Shown piece by piece: positions 6,984 through 14,239 of a stretch of 37,243 nucleotides of DNA. The stretch's first letter is position 1. Each line of letters begins with the position of its first letter. Location of the stretch: the NCBI GenBank assembly GCA_022340755.1, contig JAJDNI010000141.1:1-37243 (forward strand), read 5' to 3'. The notes beneath the pieces are model-generated. The model was not told where the DNA came from. It did not search any database and was given only the letters and a program-made list of their open reading frames with translations. The translations under genes were made by a program, and so were the position numbers. This DNA is from Gemmatimonadota bacterium (lineage in GTDB: Bacteria > Gemmatimonadota > Gemmatimonadetes > Longimicrobiales > Gaopeijiaceae).

Positions 6984-9640
6984 GGCCCGGAGCCCGCCTC
7001 GTCCTCGTCGCTGCGGCGGTCTCGGCGGCTGCATGTGCGGCGCCCGAGCCCGCACTCCTGACCCGGACTCTCGACTCGGGGTGGCAACTGCAGAAGGTCG
7101 GGGATTCGACGTGGATCTCCGCGAAGGTGCCCGGAACCGTCCACACGGATCTGTTCGCTGCGGGCCTCATTCCCGACCCCTTCGTCGGGGCGCGGGAATC
7201 GGAGCTGCAGTGGATCGAGGACGCCGACTGGACCTATCGGACGGAGATCGATGCCGACGCGCGGCTCCTCTCGCAAGAGCACGTCGAGCTGGTGTTCGAG
7301 GGCCTGGACACGTATGCGGACGTGCGCTTGAACGGAGAGACCGTCCTCACCGCGGACAACATGTTCCGGCGCTGGCGCGTGGACGTGAAGAGCCGCCTCC
7401 ACCCAGGCGCCAACACCCTCGAGGTCCGCTTCACCTCGCCCGTGAGGGTGGGTGCCGAGCGGGCTGCCGCGAGCCCCTGGCCCATCCCCCACCAGGAACC
7501 GGACGCCAGGAACACCAGGGCGTTCACGCGGAAGGCCGCGTACCAGTATGGCTGGGACTGGGGACCGCGGTACGTGACCTCCGGTATCTGGCTCCCCGCG
7601 CGCCTGGAGGCCTGGAGCGGGTCGCGCATCCGCGACGTCCGGGTTCGCACCGAATCCATCGGGCCGCGGGAGGCCCAGGTGCTCGTCGACGTGGAGATCC
7701 AGTCGTCCCGGGCCGGCGGTGTGCGCGTCGGCGCCAGGAGCCCGGACGGCTCCTTCGAGTCCGTGCTCGAGGGGGCGGGGGCGCGTGCCGGCCTGGATAC
7801 CGTTCAGCTCCAGCTGAGCATTCCAGAGCCGAAGCTGTGGTGGCCCCGGAACCTGGGCGATGCACACCTCTACTCCGTGGACGTGGATCTGACGAGGGAG
7901 AAGCGCTGGGACCGCCGCCAGGTCCGCTTCGGCGTGCGCACCATCGCGCTGGACACGACCGCCGACACGGTTGCAGACCCGGGCGGTGCGGCCGAGGTCA
8001 CCGAGGGGACTTCACCGGCCGGGGCGGACCGGGCCGCCGACGAGCGGACCGCGACCCGGCCGGCCCACTTCACCTTCGTGGTGAACGGGGTCCCCTTCTT
8101 CGCGCGCGGTGCCAACCTGGTGCCACCCGACCACTTCCTTCCCAGGGTGGACTCGGCGGCGTGGGAGCGTCTCCTGGGGGACGCCGCCGCGGCCAACATG
8201 AACATGCTCCGGGTGTGGGGAGGCGGCGCCTACCTCCCCGACGTGTTCTACGACCTGGCCGACCGGATGGGCATCATGGTCTGGCAGGACTTCATGTTCG
8301 CCAACGCCATGGTTCCGGGCGACTCGGCGTTCGTGGCCTCCGTGGCTGCGGAGGCGCGTGACCACGTTCGCCGCCTCAGGGACCATCCCAGCCTCGCCCT
8401 CTGGTGCGGGAACAACGAGATCGCGGAGGCCTGGGGCGCCTGGGGGTGGCAAGACGACTACACCCCGGCCGTCCGCAAGGAGGTCGCCGCGGCCTACGCG
8501 CGCATCTTCGACGACGTGCTCCCCGCCACGGTACGCACCCACGATCCGGCGACGCCCTACTGGCCTGCGTCGCCGCCCGTCTCCTGGGGACGGCCGGAGG
8601 CACTGGTACGGGGGGACAGCCACTACTGGGGCGTGTGGCACGGGCGCGAGCCGTTCAGGGCCTACGCGGTGAAGGTGCCCCGCTTCGCCAGCGAGTTCGG
8701 CTTCCAGGGACTGCCGGCTCCGGCGACGGTGGAAGCCTTCGACTCCGTGGCGCCGGCCACGCTCGACGACCCCGGGATGCGCGCCCACCAGAAGTTCCTG
8801 GGGGGCGGCGTGAACGGCTACGACATGATTCGCATGTACATGGAGCGAGAGGGTTGGCCCACGCCGCCTTCCGACTCGGTGGACGCCTTCGCCTACGTCA
8901 GCCAGCTGCAGCAGGCCGAAGGTGTAGGGCTGGCCCTCGAAGCCCATCGGCGATCGTGGCCGCACACCGCAGGATCACTCTACTGGCAGCTCGACGACTC
9001 GTGGCCCGTGGTCTCGTGGTCGGGACGCGACTACTTCGGACGCTGGAAGGCGCTCCACTACAAGGCGCGGGCCGTCTTCGCGCCGGTGACGATCCTGGCC
9101 GACACATGGGCCGACACGGTGCACGTGTGGGCGATGGCCGACACGGGCCGGGTGGAGGGGGTCGTGGAGGTGCGCTCCGTCGACATGACCGGTGACTCGA
9201 CTCAGGTCCGGGTGACGATCCCCGTCACGCTGGAAGGCGGTGCGGCTCCCCTGACCTGGAGTTGGCCCGTGGACTCGCTGTTGGGCGGATCCTCTCGGCG
9301 AGCCACCGTCATCGAGGCCCGCCTTCTGGACGCCAGCATCCGCATCGCCCGGGACCTGGCGTTCGCGGTGGTGCCCGACTCCCTGGAGCTCCCGGACCCG
9401 GGCGTGCACATCGTATCGGCGGAGCCGGCCGGAAACGCCTGGAAGGTCACCGTGACGGCGCATCGCTTCGCGTTCGGCGTCCGACTCACCGTGGAGGGCG
9501 TGGGCGCCCGCTTCTCGGACGATTATTTTGACCTGCTCCCCGGCGAATCCGAGATCCTCATAGTCACACCCGACCGTCCCACCCCGGACCTTCCCGATCG
9601 GCTCAGGTTGCGAACGCTGGAAGGCATCACGGGGACGTAG
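6980..9640 (+). CDS. GH2 beta-mannosidase lipoprotein
   Basis: 886 residues from ATG6980 (ATGA overlap with GH92). The N terminus is a short lipoprotein signal, SAAACAAPEP, with Cys at about residue 20. Family signatures in order: VPGTVHTDLFAAGLIPDPF, WIEDADWTYRTEI, QYGWDWGPRYVTSGIW, ARGANLVPPDHFLPRV, MNMLRVWGGGAYLPDVFY, VWQDFMFANAMVPG. The acid/base is Glu480 (LWCGNNEIAEAW) and the nucleophile is Glu572 (FASEFGFQGLP). These match beta-mannosidases rather than beta-galactosidases. The likely role is hydrolysis of the Man-beta-1,4-GlcNAc core of N-glycans or of short beta-mannosides after the alpha-mannosidases have acted. An Asp/Ala/Thr-rich insertion at about residues 326-361 interrupts the region before the TIM barrel. 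The 3' end overlaps the convergent serpin gene by 14 bases. It is the last gene of the operon visible here. Confidence 0.93.
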   Translation: MRPGARLVLVAAAVSAAACAAPEPALLTRTLDSGWQLQKVGDSTWISAKVPGTVHTDLFAAGLIPDPFVGARESELQWIEDADWTYRTEIDADARLLSQEHVELVFEGLDTYADVRLNGETVLTADNMFRRWRVDVKSRLHPGANTLEVRFTSPVRVGAERAAASPWPIPHQEPDARNTRAFTRKAAYQYGWDWGPRYVTSGIWLPARLEAWSGSRIRDVRVRTESIGPREAQVLVDVEIQSSRAGGVRVGARSPDGSFESVLEGAGARAGLDTVQLQLSIPEPKLWWPRNLGDAHLYSVDVDLTREKRWDRRQVRFGVRTIALDTTADTVADPGGAAEVTEGTSPAGADRAADERTATRPAHFTFVVNGVPFFARGANLVPPDHFLPRVDSAAWERLLGDAAAANMNMLRVWGGGAYLPDVFYDLADRMGIMVWQDFMFANAMVPGDSAFVASVAAEARDHVRRLRDHPSLALWCGNNEIAEAWGAWGWQDDYTPAVRKEVAAAYARIFDDVLPATVRTHDPATPYWPASPPVSWGRPEALVRGDSHYWGVWHGREPFRAYAVKVPRFASEFGFQGLPAPATVEAFDSVAPATLDDPGMRAHQKFLGGGVNGYDMIRMYMEREGWPTPPSDSVDAFAYVSQLQQAEGVGLALEAHRRSWPHTAGSLYWQLDDSWPVVSWSGRDYFGRWKALHYKARAVFAPVTILADTWADTVHVWAMADTGRVEGVVEVRSVDMTGDSTQVRVTIPVTLEGGAAPLTWSWPVDSLLGGSSRRATVIEARLLDASIRIARDLAFAVVPDSLELPDPGVHIVSAEPAGNAWKVTVTAHRFAFGVRLTVEGVGARFSDDYFDLLPGESEILIVTPDRPTPDLPDRLRLRTLEGITGT

Positions 9641-10898
9641 GGGCCTGCACGATGTAGCCGGCGAACAGCACGGTGCCGGACAGCCGTTCCCTGATGGCCA
9701 GCAGGAAGGGGCGGTCCGCCTTGACGACGTACTGCAGGGGCGCCGCAGTGACACCGACGCTCACCGAGGTCACCGCGGCGGCCTCCGTTCCGGTCTCATC
9801 GACCCTCAGGAACGTCTTCTGCTTCACCTCCTGGACATGGAGCTCGGCCTCCCGCGCGTCTCGGAACATGGGGGTGAAATCGGCGTTCACGGGCGAGAAC
9901 GCGTCAACCATCCCCAACGCCTTCAGGTCGTCGTTGAGCACCCGCTCCCACTCGAGCTGGAACCGAGGAAGATCGATCACGACGGTATGCTTGCTCCAGG
10001 AGGCGTCGGGGTCCAGGAGCGTGACCAGGTCGGCGGATACGTCGTCCAGCGAGTGACCCTGGGTGGGGACGGCCACCGTCATCACCCACGCCCCACCCCC
10101 GTACGGAAGCTCGACGGCCTGCCAGGCATCCGTGGCGCGGTATGCCAACGTGTCCTTCTTGGTCATGAAGCGGACATCGGTGGTACGTCCGTTCACGAGA
10201 TGGAAAGGCCCCGTGTACGTGTCCTTGGTGTCGAACCGCTTCGTCCAGTCGCCCTTGAAGTAGATCGCGTTGAGGAGGAAGGCCATCGTTTGCGGGTCGA
10301 TAGGCGGATCGACGATCCCGTTGATGCGGTTGTTCGTGGCCTGCTTCACCCAGTCGTTGATGGTCACCACCGCCGCAGGATTCGCGAAGTCCAGACCCTG
10401 GATCATGGCGTCGAAGTAGGTGCGAACGGTGTCCACGAACGTCGCCTCGAACTGGAAGGTGCTCCGGTGGAAGATGGCGTTCGCGATGTCCACCTCCACG
10501 TGGCTGTCGAGGCTTCCCAGGACGTCGAGAAGCCCGCGGTACGAGGCATCGACATCGCTCATGGACAAGGAGCCGAAGCCCAGCATCTCCCGCATCTGGT
10601 CCAGCGTGCCCCCTGCGGCGCCGTTCATGGTCATCCCCAGGGCCATGGACGCCGACAAAGGCGACAGAAAGACCGTGGAGTCGGGAGCCGCCCGGTGCAC
10701 CTGGTTCAGGAGGGACACGGCGAAGGTGTTGCTGGCCTGGACCACGGCGTGCTCCGCCGCGGTGAGGTCCCGGGGAAGCTCTGTGATGGGCTCCGGCGCT
10801 ACCGGGCCATCGCCGCACGATGCGATGCTCAGGGCGAGCGCGGCGGACGCGGTCGCGCCCGCCCAGAGGATCCGGTGTCCGGTGCGAAGGTGACGCAT
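9627..10898 (-). CDS. Serpin family protease inhibitor, predicted lipoprotein
   Basis: 423 residues, with Shine-Dalgarno AGGAG about 6 bases before the ATG. A lipoprotein signal ends in SIASCGD, so the inhibitor is probably anchored to a membrane facing the periplasm or outside. The serpin fold is clear: VFLSPLSASMALGMTMNGAAG, INDWVKQATNNRI, FLLNAIYFKGDW, and C-terminal DRPFLLAIRE...GTVLFAGYI. The reactive-centre-loop hinge is canonical for an inhibitory serpin (Glu368-Thr-Gly-Thr-Glu-Ala-Ala-Ala). Counting 17 residues from Glu368 puts P1 at Thr384 (VGVT-AAP), give or take one or two residues; small residues there suggest elastase-, subtilisin- or papain-like targets rather than trypsin. The gene converges on the beta-mannosidase gene with a 14-base overlap. 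Possible roles are protection from host or competitor proteases, or from the organism's own secreted peptidases; this is inference. Confidence 0.95.
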   Translation of the reverse strand: MRHLRTGHRILWAGATASAALALSIASCGDGPVAPEPITELPRDLTAAEHAVVQASNTFAVSLLNQVHRAAPDSTVFLSPLSASMALGMTMNGAAGGTLDQMREMLGFGSLSMSDVDASYRGLLDVLGSLDSHVEVDIANAIFHRSTFQFEATFVDTVRTYFDAMIQGLDFANPAAVVTINDWVKQATNNRINGIVDPPIDPQTMAFLLNAIYFKGDWTKRFDTKDTYTGPFHLVNGRTTDVRFMTKKDTLAYRATDAWQAVELPYGGGAWVMTVAVPTQGHSLDDVSADLVTLLDPDASWSKHTVVIDLPRFQLEWERVLNDDLKALGMVDAFSPVNADFTPMFRDAREAELHVQEVKQKTFLRVDETGTEAAAVTSVSVGVTAAPLQYVVKADRPFLLAIRERLSGTVLFAGYIVQAPTSP

Positions 10899-10956
10899 GA
10901 CATCTCCTGGCGGTCTAAGAGTACCTCTTCCTATGAACGACTGTACGGAACCCGCC

Positions 10957-10986
10957 GTGACATATGAATCGTACTACACCTATGGT
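10957..10986 (+). promoter_or_regulatory. Possible sigma70-like promoter for the small zinc-knuckle gene
   Basis: GTGACA (10957-10962) and TATGGT (10981-10986) are separated by 18 bases and lie about 75 bases before ATG11062. Five of six and four of six positions match the -35 and -10 consensus. The surrounding stretch (about 10930-11010) is notably AT-richer than its neighbourhood and probably also holds the leftward serpin promoter, which I could not place. Confidence 0.4.
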
Positions 10987-11061
10987 CGTAGGATAGATTA
11001 TGTCGCCACCCATCGAGGCGATGCAGTTCAGGACGCGTGGTTGATCACCGGGAGGTGCACC

Positions 11062-11274
11062 ATGGCCCAGTGCCAGGGGACGACCAAGAAGGGCGAACGA
11101 TGCAAGCGCGACGCGCGCGAAGGCTCCGACTTCTGCTCCATCCACGTGGATCAGGAGATCCGGCCGAGATCCGCACCCGCGGGCTCGGCGGAGTGGGACC
11201 GTGACTCCATCATGAAAGTGGCTTTGGGCTTCGCGTTGGTGGGTGCGGTCCTCTTCTTCAGGCTCCGCAAGTAG
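11062..11274 (+). CDS. Small Cys/His zinc-knuckle-like protein with C-terminal membrane helix (DUF5763-like)
   Basis: 70 residues. ATG11062 follows a good ribosome site, GGAGGTG at 11051-11057. The N-terminal half carries CQGTTKKGERCKRDAREG followed by DFCSIH, that is Cys-x7-Cys-x9-Cys-x3-His, a compact zinc-binding-like knuckle common in very small bacterial and phage proteins annotated DUF5763. A charged linker follows (about residues 30-48), then one hydrophobic helix (VALGFALVGAVLFF, about 52-65) ending in RLRK, so the protein should sit in the inner membrane with the knuckle probably in the cytoplasm. The function is unknown. It is isolated between two leftward genes and appears to have its own promoter. 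Joining of the knuckle to a membrane anchor is unusual in my experience of the family, but I cannot search to confirm this. Confidence 0.75.
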   Translation: MAQCQGTTKKGERCKRDAREGSDFCSIHVDQEIRPRSAPAGSAEWDRDSIMKVALGFALVGAVLFFRLRK

Positions 11275-11296
11275 GCGGGGCCCGAGCCGCCCCCGC
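11275..11296. terminator. GC hairpin between convergent genes
   Basis: GCGGGG (11275-11280) and CCCCGC (11291-11296) form a 6-bp stem with a 10-base loop immediately after the stop of the small membrane protein and touching the stop of the convergent hydrolase. It could serve both directions. No T-tract follows on either strand, so an intrinsic terminator is only a possibility. Confidence 0.35.
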
Positions 11297-12072
11297 TACC
11301 CGGGCGGCTTCACGGCGTCGGCCACCACCCTGACGTTGCGGCGGTGCGTGTCCTCGTAGAAGGGAGGGACCTCCCCCGGGTCCGGGGAGGCTCCTTCCAG
11401 CAGGGCCCGTAGGTACGCGAGCGTTTCGCCGATGAGCTCACGGCCTCCCAGCCGGCCGTGAGCGGGGATCACCTGGGCTACCCCCGCGTCGTCGCGCCAT
11501 CGCTCCAGGTACTTCGTCCACCCGGGCACCGCCGCGCCGTCGTTCACCACGGGAAGCGGCGTCTCCACGGTGTCCCCCGCCAGAAGCACCCCCCACTCCG
11601 GCACGACGCCCACGATGCAGTCCGGGGTATGGCCGGGGAGGGCGTGCAGGAGGAGGGCCGCGCCCCCGAGATCCACGACGTGGCGTTCCTCGAAGGTCAC
11701 CTCGGGCGGGACGAGCTCGACGGCGCGCCAGAGGTCCGGGTCGGCGCGACGCCGAGCATCGAGCTCGGACGGAACGTCGGAGGCGAATCGGGCGAGGGCC
11801 GCCTCGTGCGCGACGACGGTCGCCCGCCCCAGGCCGCAGGTGCCCCACGCGTGATCCCAGTCGGCGTGGCTGTACACGACCGTGACGGGGAGATCGCCGA
11901 CCAGCCTCGCCACCGGCGCCATCTGGGACGGATGCGCCAACGTGTCCCACACTACGGCCCGCTCCGAGCCAACCAGGACGACCGAGCGCACGTCGAAGTC
12001 CTCCACCTCCGTCTCCAGGAGGTGGAGGCCCGGACGGAGCGTGCGAACCGCGGGAACGGAGAGCGTGCTCAC
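11296..12072 (-). CDS. Metallo-beta-lactamase-fold hydrolase with HxDxDH motif
   Basis: 258 residues from GTG12072, which overlaps the TGA of the upstream S9 peptidase as GTGA; the frame is open further upstream but that part overlaps the peptidase gene. The fold is evident from SHADWDHAWGT (His69-x-Asp71-x-Asp73-His74), LPGHTPD (His148), LLAGDTVE (Asp167) and IPAHGR (His205), the usual ligand order. The second histidine of the classic HxHxDH motif is Asp here, so one metal site is altered. No signal peptide is seen, so it is probably cytoplasmic. The substrate is unknown: the superfamily includes lactonases, glyoxalases, lactamases and nucleases. Translational coupling to a secreted peptidase suggests joint expression but gives no function. 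Confidence 0.85.
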   Translation of the reverse strand: MSTLSVPAVRTLRPGLHLLETEVEDFDVRSVVLVGSERAVVWDTLAHPSQMAPVARLVGDLPVTVVYSHADWDHAWGTCGLGRATVVAHEAALARFASDVPSELDARRRADPDLWRAVELVPPEVTFEERHVVDLGGAALLLHALPGHTPDCIVGVVPEWGVLLAGDTVETPLPVVNDGAAVPGWTKYLERWRDDAGVAQVIPAHGRLGGRELIGETLAYLRALLEGASPDPGEVPPFYEDTHRRNVRVVADAVKPPG

Positions 12073-14132
12073 CCGGTGGGAGCCGTCTCCTCCACGGGCG
12101 CCTTCTCCCAGGTCCAGGTCCGCCCCGTCACCCACTTCTCGAACCAATCCAGCTCCACGTTGGCCTTGAACAGCCGGTGGCGGAGCTCCCGCCAGCCGTG
12201 GGGCTCCCGGGGAGCGACATACAGGTGCGTGGGCACGCCCTGCGCCTTCACGCCGCGCCACATCTCCACCGACTGGGGCATGGGAACCCGGGGATCCTGC
12301 TGCCCCACAAGGAAGATCGTGGGGGTCTTCACGTTGGAGACGTACTTCAGCGGCGAGTTGTCCCAGTACACGTCGATAGGGGCGTTCTTCTCCCAGGGGG
12401 TGCCGCCGAACCACGGCGTGCGGTAGGTGCGCACGTCAGACTGGGCGTACATGGAGATCCAGTTCGCCGCGCCTGCTCCCGACGAAGCCGCTTTGAAGCG
12501 ATCCGTGAAGGTGATGAGCTTGTCGGTCATGTGGCCGCCGGCGCTCCATCCCATGGCCGCCATGTGGTCACTGTCCACGAGTCCTCGTTGGATGAGCGCG
12601 TCCACCCCGGCCATGACGTCCAGGTGCGCCTCGTGGTAGTAGTGGTCCACCATGTCCCGCAGGAAGGCGTCGCCGTACCCGGTGCTCCCCCGGTAGTTGG
12701 GCTTGAGCACGAAGTAGCCGAGGGAGGTCAGCACGGGCACGTAGTTCGACGAGCTCCAGGCGCCGCCGAAGTGGTCGCTGGACGCAGGCCCGCCGTGGGT
12801 CTGCACAACCAGCGGGAAGCGCGTGCCTTCCCGGTAGTCCAGCGGATAGTAGAGAAGGCCTTCCACCGTCACGCCGTCCCTCCCCTTCCACTGGATGGCT
12901 TCCTCCGGGGGAATGCGGAAGCGGCTCGCCAGGTCGTCGAACACGTGGGTCACCTGGGCAGGCTCCCCTCCCCCGGCCCTCCACGTCCACACGTCTCCTG
13001 GACTGGCGGACGTTCGTCGGGTGAACAGGAACCGCCCTTGCTTCGGGAAGAACGACACCGAGCCGACCGTGGCGTCGCCACCGAAGACTTTGGTGAGGGA
13101 GCCACCGGCGGCGGGCACCGCATACATCTCCTCACGAACACCCGTGTTGGCCATGACGTAGAGCCGGCTCCCGTCGGCGCTCCATGTCGCGCCGTCGAGG
13201 CCGAGTCCCGACTCCGGGGCCAGCTCCCGGGTCTCACCCCCTGTCGCCGGCACCACGAACAGATTGCTGTTGTAGTAGCTCTCGCCCAGATCGGAACGGG
13301 AGTCGGCGGTGAAGAGGACCCACCGATTGTCCGGGGACAGCTCGGCGCCGCCCTCCGTGACCCCATTGTGGGTCAGCTGGACAGCACCGCTGCCGTCGGC
13401 GCGCATGACCCACACCTCACCCTTCTCGAAGTCGCCGTACAACGGGTCCGGCGCCCGATGATGGGCAATCATGGTGCCGTCACGGGAGAGATTGTACCCC
13501 AGGACGGAGAAGTCACCCTGCGTCAGGCGCTCCTCCTTGCCTGTGGCGACTGCCACCCGCCAGAGGTGCACCTGCTGATAGTTCTCGTCGTAGGCGAAGA
13601 CGTCGTCCTTCGCCTTCTCCTTCGCCTTCTCCTCAGCCGTGCGGTCCTCGGGCGCGGTGAAGTAGATCCACGCGCCTTCGGGGGACCACTGGATGTCTCC
13701 CACCGCGGTGGCGTGCGTCGTGAGGGACCGGCCTTCACCTCCCGACGCGGGCATCAGGAAAACCTGGCGTGGACCATCTTCGGAGCGGTCGGCGACAAAG
13801 GCGATGAGGCTACCGTCCGGGGACCAGCGTGGGCTCGACTCACCGGACACCCCAGTGGTCAGCTGCAGGTCGCCGGTGCCGTCGGCACCGATGCGCCAGA
13901 TGTGCGACACGGTGCCGTTCTTCCTCCAGTCCGCCGCAGTGCGGACGTACAGCACCCGACTCCCGTCGGGGGATAGCTGCGGATCCCCCACCGAAGGCAT
14001 GTCGATGAGGTCCACCACCGTCATGGCGCGCGGTGCCCCCTGCGCCAAAACCGTGTTTCCGGTCGACGCGGCGACCACAGCGAGGACGCAGGCCAGAGCA
14101 GTCACCTGAAGGGGACTCGTGGGATGCTTCAT
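12069..14132 (-). CDS. Secreted S9 family prolyl-oligopeptidase-like peptidase
   Basis: 687 residues with a signal peptide ending near residue 31 (STGNTVLAQG). The N-terminal two thirds form a beta-propeller with TolB/WD40-like repeats (LSPDGSRVLYV, WSPDGSLIAFVAD, LSPDNRWVLFTAD, WSADGSRLYVMAN). The C-terminal third is an alpha/beta hydrolase: GGPASSDHFGGAWSS, GSTGYGDAFL, nucleophile Ser530 in GWSAGGHM, Asp613 in GQQDPRVP and His645 in EPHGW complete the triad. Members cleave short peptides, as dipeptidyl- or acylaminoacyl-peptidases. A charged Lys/Glu-rich stretch (EEKAKEKAKDD, about residues 170-180) lies between propeller blades. The MBL-fold gene follows with a four-base overlap. The next gene upstream (14240-16582) is another S9 peptidase on the same strand, 107 bases away, so the three may form one peptide-degradation transcript. 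Confidence 0.93.
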   Translation of the reverse strand: MKHPTSPLQVTALACVLAVVAASTGNTVLAQGAPRAMTVVDLIDMPSVGDPQLSPDGSRVLYVRTAADWRKNGTVSHIWRIGADGTGDLQLTTGVSGESSPRWSPDGSLIAFVADRSEDGPRQVFLMPASGGEGRSLTTHATAVGDIQWSPEGAWIYFTAPEDRTAEEKAKEKAKDDVFAYDENYQQVHLWRVAVATGKEERLTQGDFSVLGYNLSRDGTMIAHHRAPDPLYGDFEKGEVWVMRADGSGAVQLTHNGVTEGGAELSPDNRWVLFTADSRSDLGESYYNSNLFVVPATGGETRELAPESGLGLDGATWSADGSRLYVMANTGVREEMYAVPAAGGSLTKVFGGDATVGSVSFFPKQGRFLFTRRTSASPGDVWTWRAGGGEPAQVTHVFDDLASRFRIPPEEAIQWKGRDGVTVEGLLYYPLDYREGTRFPLVVQTHGGPASSDHFGGAWSSSNYVPVLTSLGYFVLKPNYRGSTGYGDAFLRDMVDHYYHEAHLDVMAGVDALIQRGLVDSDHMAAMGWSAGGHMTDKLITFTDRFKAASSGAGAANWISMYAQSDVRTYRTPWFGGTPWEKNAPIDVYWDNSPLKYVSNVKTPTIFLVGQQDPRVPMPQSVEMWRGVKAQGVPTHLYVAPREPHGWRELRHRLFKANVELDWFEKWVTGRTWTWEKAPVEETAPTG

Positions 14133-14200
14133 GATCGGTCATCCGTTGGGGGATCGGGACAGTATCGTGGGGGGCTCGGGTCTCAGATCGCCGGAGCCAC

Positions 14201-14231
14201 GGCGGCGGGAGCGTGCGTCACCCCCGCCGCC
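14201..14231 (-). terminator. 9-bp GC hairpin after the DPP-IV-type peptidase gene
   Basis: GGCGGCGGG (14201-14209) pairs perfectly with CCCGCCGCC (14223-14231) across a 13-base loop. It lies 9 bases past the stop codon of the leftward gene ending at 14240. No run of T follows on the minus strand, so it may be a transcript-end stabiliser or attenuator rather than a complete intrinsic terminator. Confidence 0.4.
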
Positions 14232-14239
14232 ATCTTGCC

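Noticed and set aside
12177..13976. Plus-strand open frame of about 600 codons opposite the S9 peptidase.
   Set aside because: There are no domains, its composition is biased to Arg/Gly/His/Val, and the minus strand has an intact peptidase with its catalytic triad.
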